Shown here: in pieces, positions 43,757 to 44,227 of the stretch
How the letters are laid out: every line of letters starts with the position of its first letter
Numbering within the stretch: the first letter of the stretch is position 1
Source: CAZTAO01 sp964611645
GTDB taxonomy: Bacteria > Armatimonadota > UBA5829
Direction of reading: 5' to 3'
Assembly: GCA_964611645.1 (NCBI GenBank)
Contig: CAZTAO010000039.1
Span: forward strand, 1-44,227
Length of the DNA stretch: 44,227 nt
Program-made: the position numbers and the translations under genes
Notes under the pieces: model-generated
What the model was told of the DNA's origin: nothing
The model's database searches: none
The model's input: the letters and a program-made list of their open reading frames with translations, nothing else

Positions 43757-43786
43757 AGTCTATCGTATGAATGCCTGCCTTGTCAA
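43757..43786 (-). promoter_or_regulatory. Sigma70-type promoter of the seven-gene operon
   Basis: On the minus strand TTGACA (43786-43781) is a perfect -35 element, 18 bp before TAGACT (43762-43757), a fair -10. This places the transcript start near 43750 and gives a leader of about 240 nt. Confidence 0.55.
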
Positions 43787-43809
43787 ATTCGTTCGTGATA
43801 TAGTGTTCA

Positions 43810-44187
43810 TTAGTCGAAAACGGGCGGGGCACTTAGCGTAAATACAATAAGTCTCTCACCTGTCGATGTGCTGATGTCTGTGTGCAGGCTCTGCACCTTG
43901 CAGCCGGTGATCGACTCGATAACGACCTCAAGCAGCGGTCGACCGCTTTCGAGAAGCTCGATCCGCACCTGTTTGATGAGTTCGCGGCCTCGTGACATCT
44001 CACCGGTCTTGGCAAGCTGGTATTCCGCCTGTGTCAGGACTCCTTTGAGGCGTACGATCACGAGGTCATCAATGATGTACGTCTTTGTCTCCAGAGGGCC
44101 CCTGCCCATGTATTCCTTCTCGAACTTTATAATAGCCTCACTGATCTCGGCTTGAAGCTGTCCTGCTGTTGGCATGTGAATCGGCAT
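43810..44187 (-). CDS. DUF2294 family protein
   Basis: A roughly 125-residue cytoplasmic protein of the DUF2294 family. QLQAEISEAIIKFEKEYMGR and GPLETKTYIIDDLVIVRLKG, then ELIKQVRIELLESGRPLLE and SLHTDISTSTGERLIVFTLS, are the conserved order of the family. Its function is unknown; it is widespread in Firmicutes and Chloroflexi-like genomes, and some members are linked to Na+ or osmotic genes. Starts are possible at GTG 44202 and ATG 44187 or 44175; I see no clear ribosome-binding site and take 44187. It lies upstream of the seven-gene operon in the same direction, with about 300 bp between. Confidence 0.85.
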   Translation of the reverse strand: MPIHMPTAGQLQAEISEAIIKFEKEYMGRGPLETKTYIIDDLVIVRLKGVLTQAEYQLAKTGEMSRGRELIKQVRIELLESGRPLLEVVIESITGCKVQSLHTDISTSTGERLIVFTLSAPPVFD

Positions 44188-44227
44188 GCAATAATGACCC
44201 ACATGCGGGGGTAATCGGCGTCGAATA

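Noticed and set aside
1..44227. CRISPR arrays, tRNA or rRNA genes
   Set aside because: No regularly spaced repeats, no tRNA-like T-loop in a plausible cloverleaf, and no rRNA sequence were found on either strand by eye.

Overview
This looks like one window of a draft or metagenome-assembled bacterial genome: it has two 10-base N gaps and several probable single-base frameshifts. The secreted-protein repertoire (pseudopilins ending in an H-X9-DG-like motif, beta-helix proteins with FIMAH-like tails, HAF-repeat and PQQ-propeller proteins, unusual glycoside hydrolases, an ADP-ribosylglycohydrolase) is typical of Armatimonadota, Planctomycetota, Lentisphaerota and similar phyla. The pseudopilin style (LMELLIVIAIIAILAAIL followed by CLSNLKQFG and YAQDYD) makes Armatimonadota my best guess, but no rRNA or other marker gene settles it.

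Layout. 1-11400 is a secreted-protein and signalling region: a pseudopilin, two secreted proteins sharing nearly the same leader (beta-helix/FIMAH and HAF repeat), a two-component cluster (membrane histidine kinase broken by a frameshift, a LuxR-type response regulator and a receiver-only paralogue), a second beta-helix protein, and decayed remnants of an Ig-like repeat protein and of a second pseudopilin. A GGGGAAATCCCC-type palindrome and a diverged copy lie on either side of the two-component genes.

11406-21932 is a tight six-gene minus-strand carbohydrate operon behind a good sigma70-type promoter: GntR/LacI-type regulator, very large CBM9 glycoside-hydrolase-like protein, LamG protein, DUF5696/GH101-like protein, uroporphyrinogen-decarboxylase-like protein and a two-domain ADP-ribosylglycohydrolase. 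22263-28800 holds a small Mor-like HTH protein, a GH36-like glycosidase and a broken copy of its 3' end, a roughly 300-bp internally deleted insertion sequence, a PQQ-propeller protein, an alpha/beta-hydrolase and a truncated secreted protein.

28729-34537 is a probable manganese and membrane-stress block on the minus strand: a yybP-ykoY-type Mn2+ riboswitch with a mutually exclusive terminator, then TerC, HtpX, a YqaA/DedA-family protein and a 3'-truncated P2-type cation ATPase.

34654-43511 is the most interesting part: a seven-gene minus-strand operon encoding a PEP-carboxykinase/HPr-kinase-like P-loop protein, an OFA-type MFS transporter, a PurE-type protein, a DRE-TIM (homocitrate/isopropylmalate synthase type) enzyme fused to a C-terminal Cache-like sensor domain, a class I/II aminotransferase, an atypical chorismate synthase homologue lacking its N-terminal catalytic histidine motif, and a GmhB-type HAD phosphatase. 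A roughly 240-nt leader with a strong terminator hairpin precedes the first gene. I infer an undescribed small-molecule pathway; the product cannot be read from the sequence. A DUF2294 gene closes the window.
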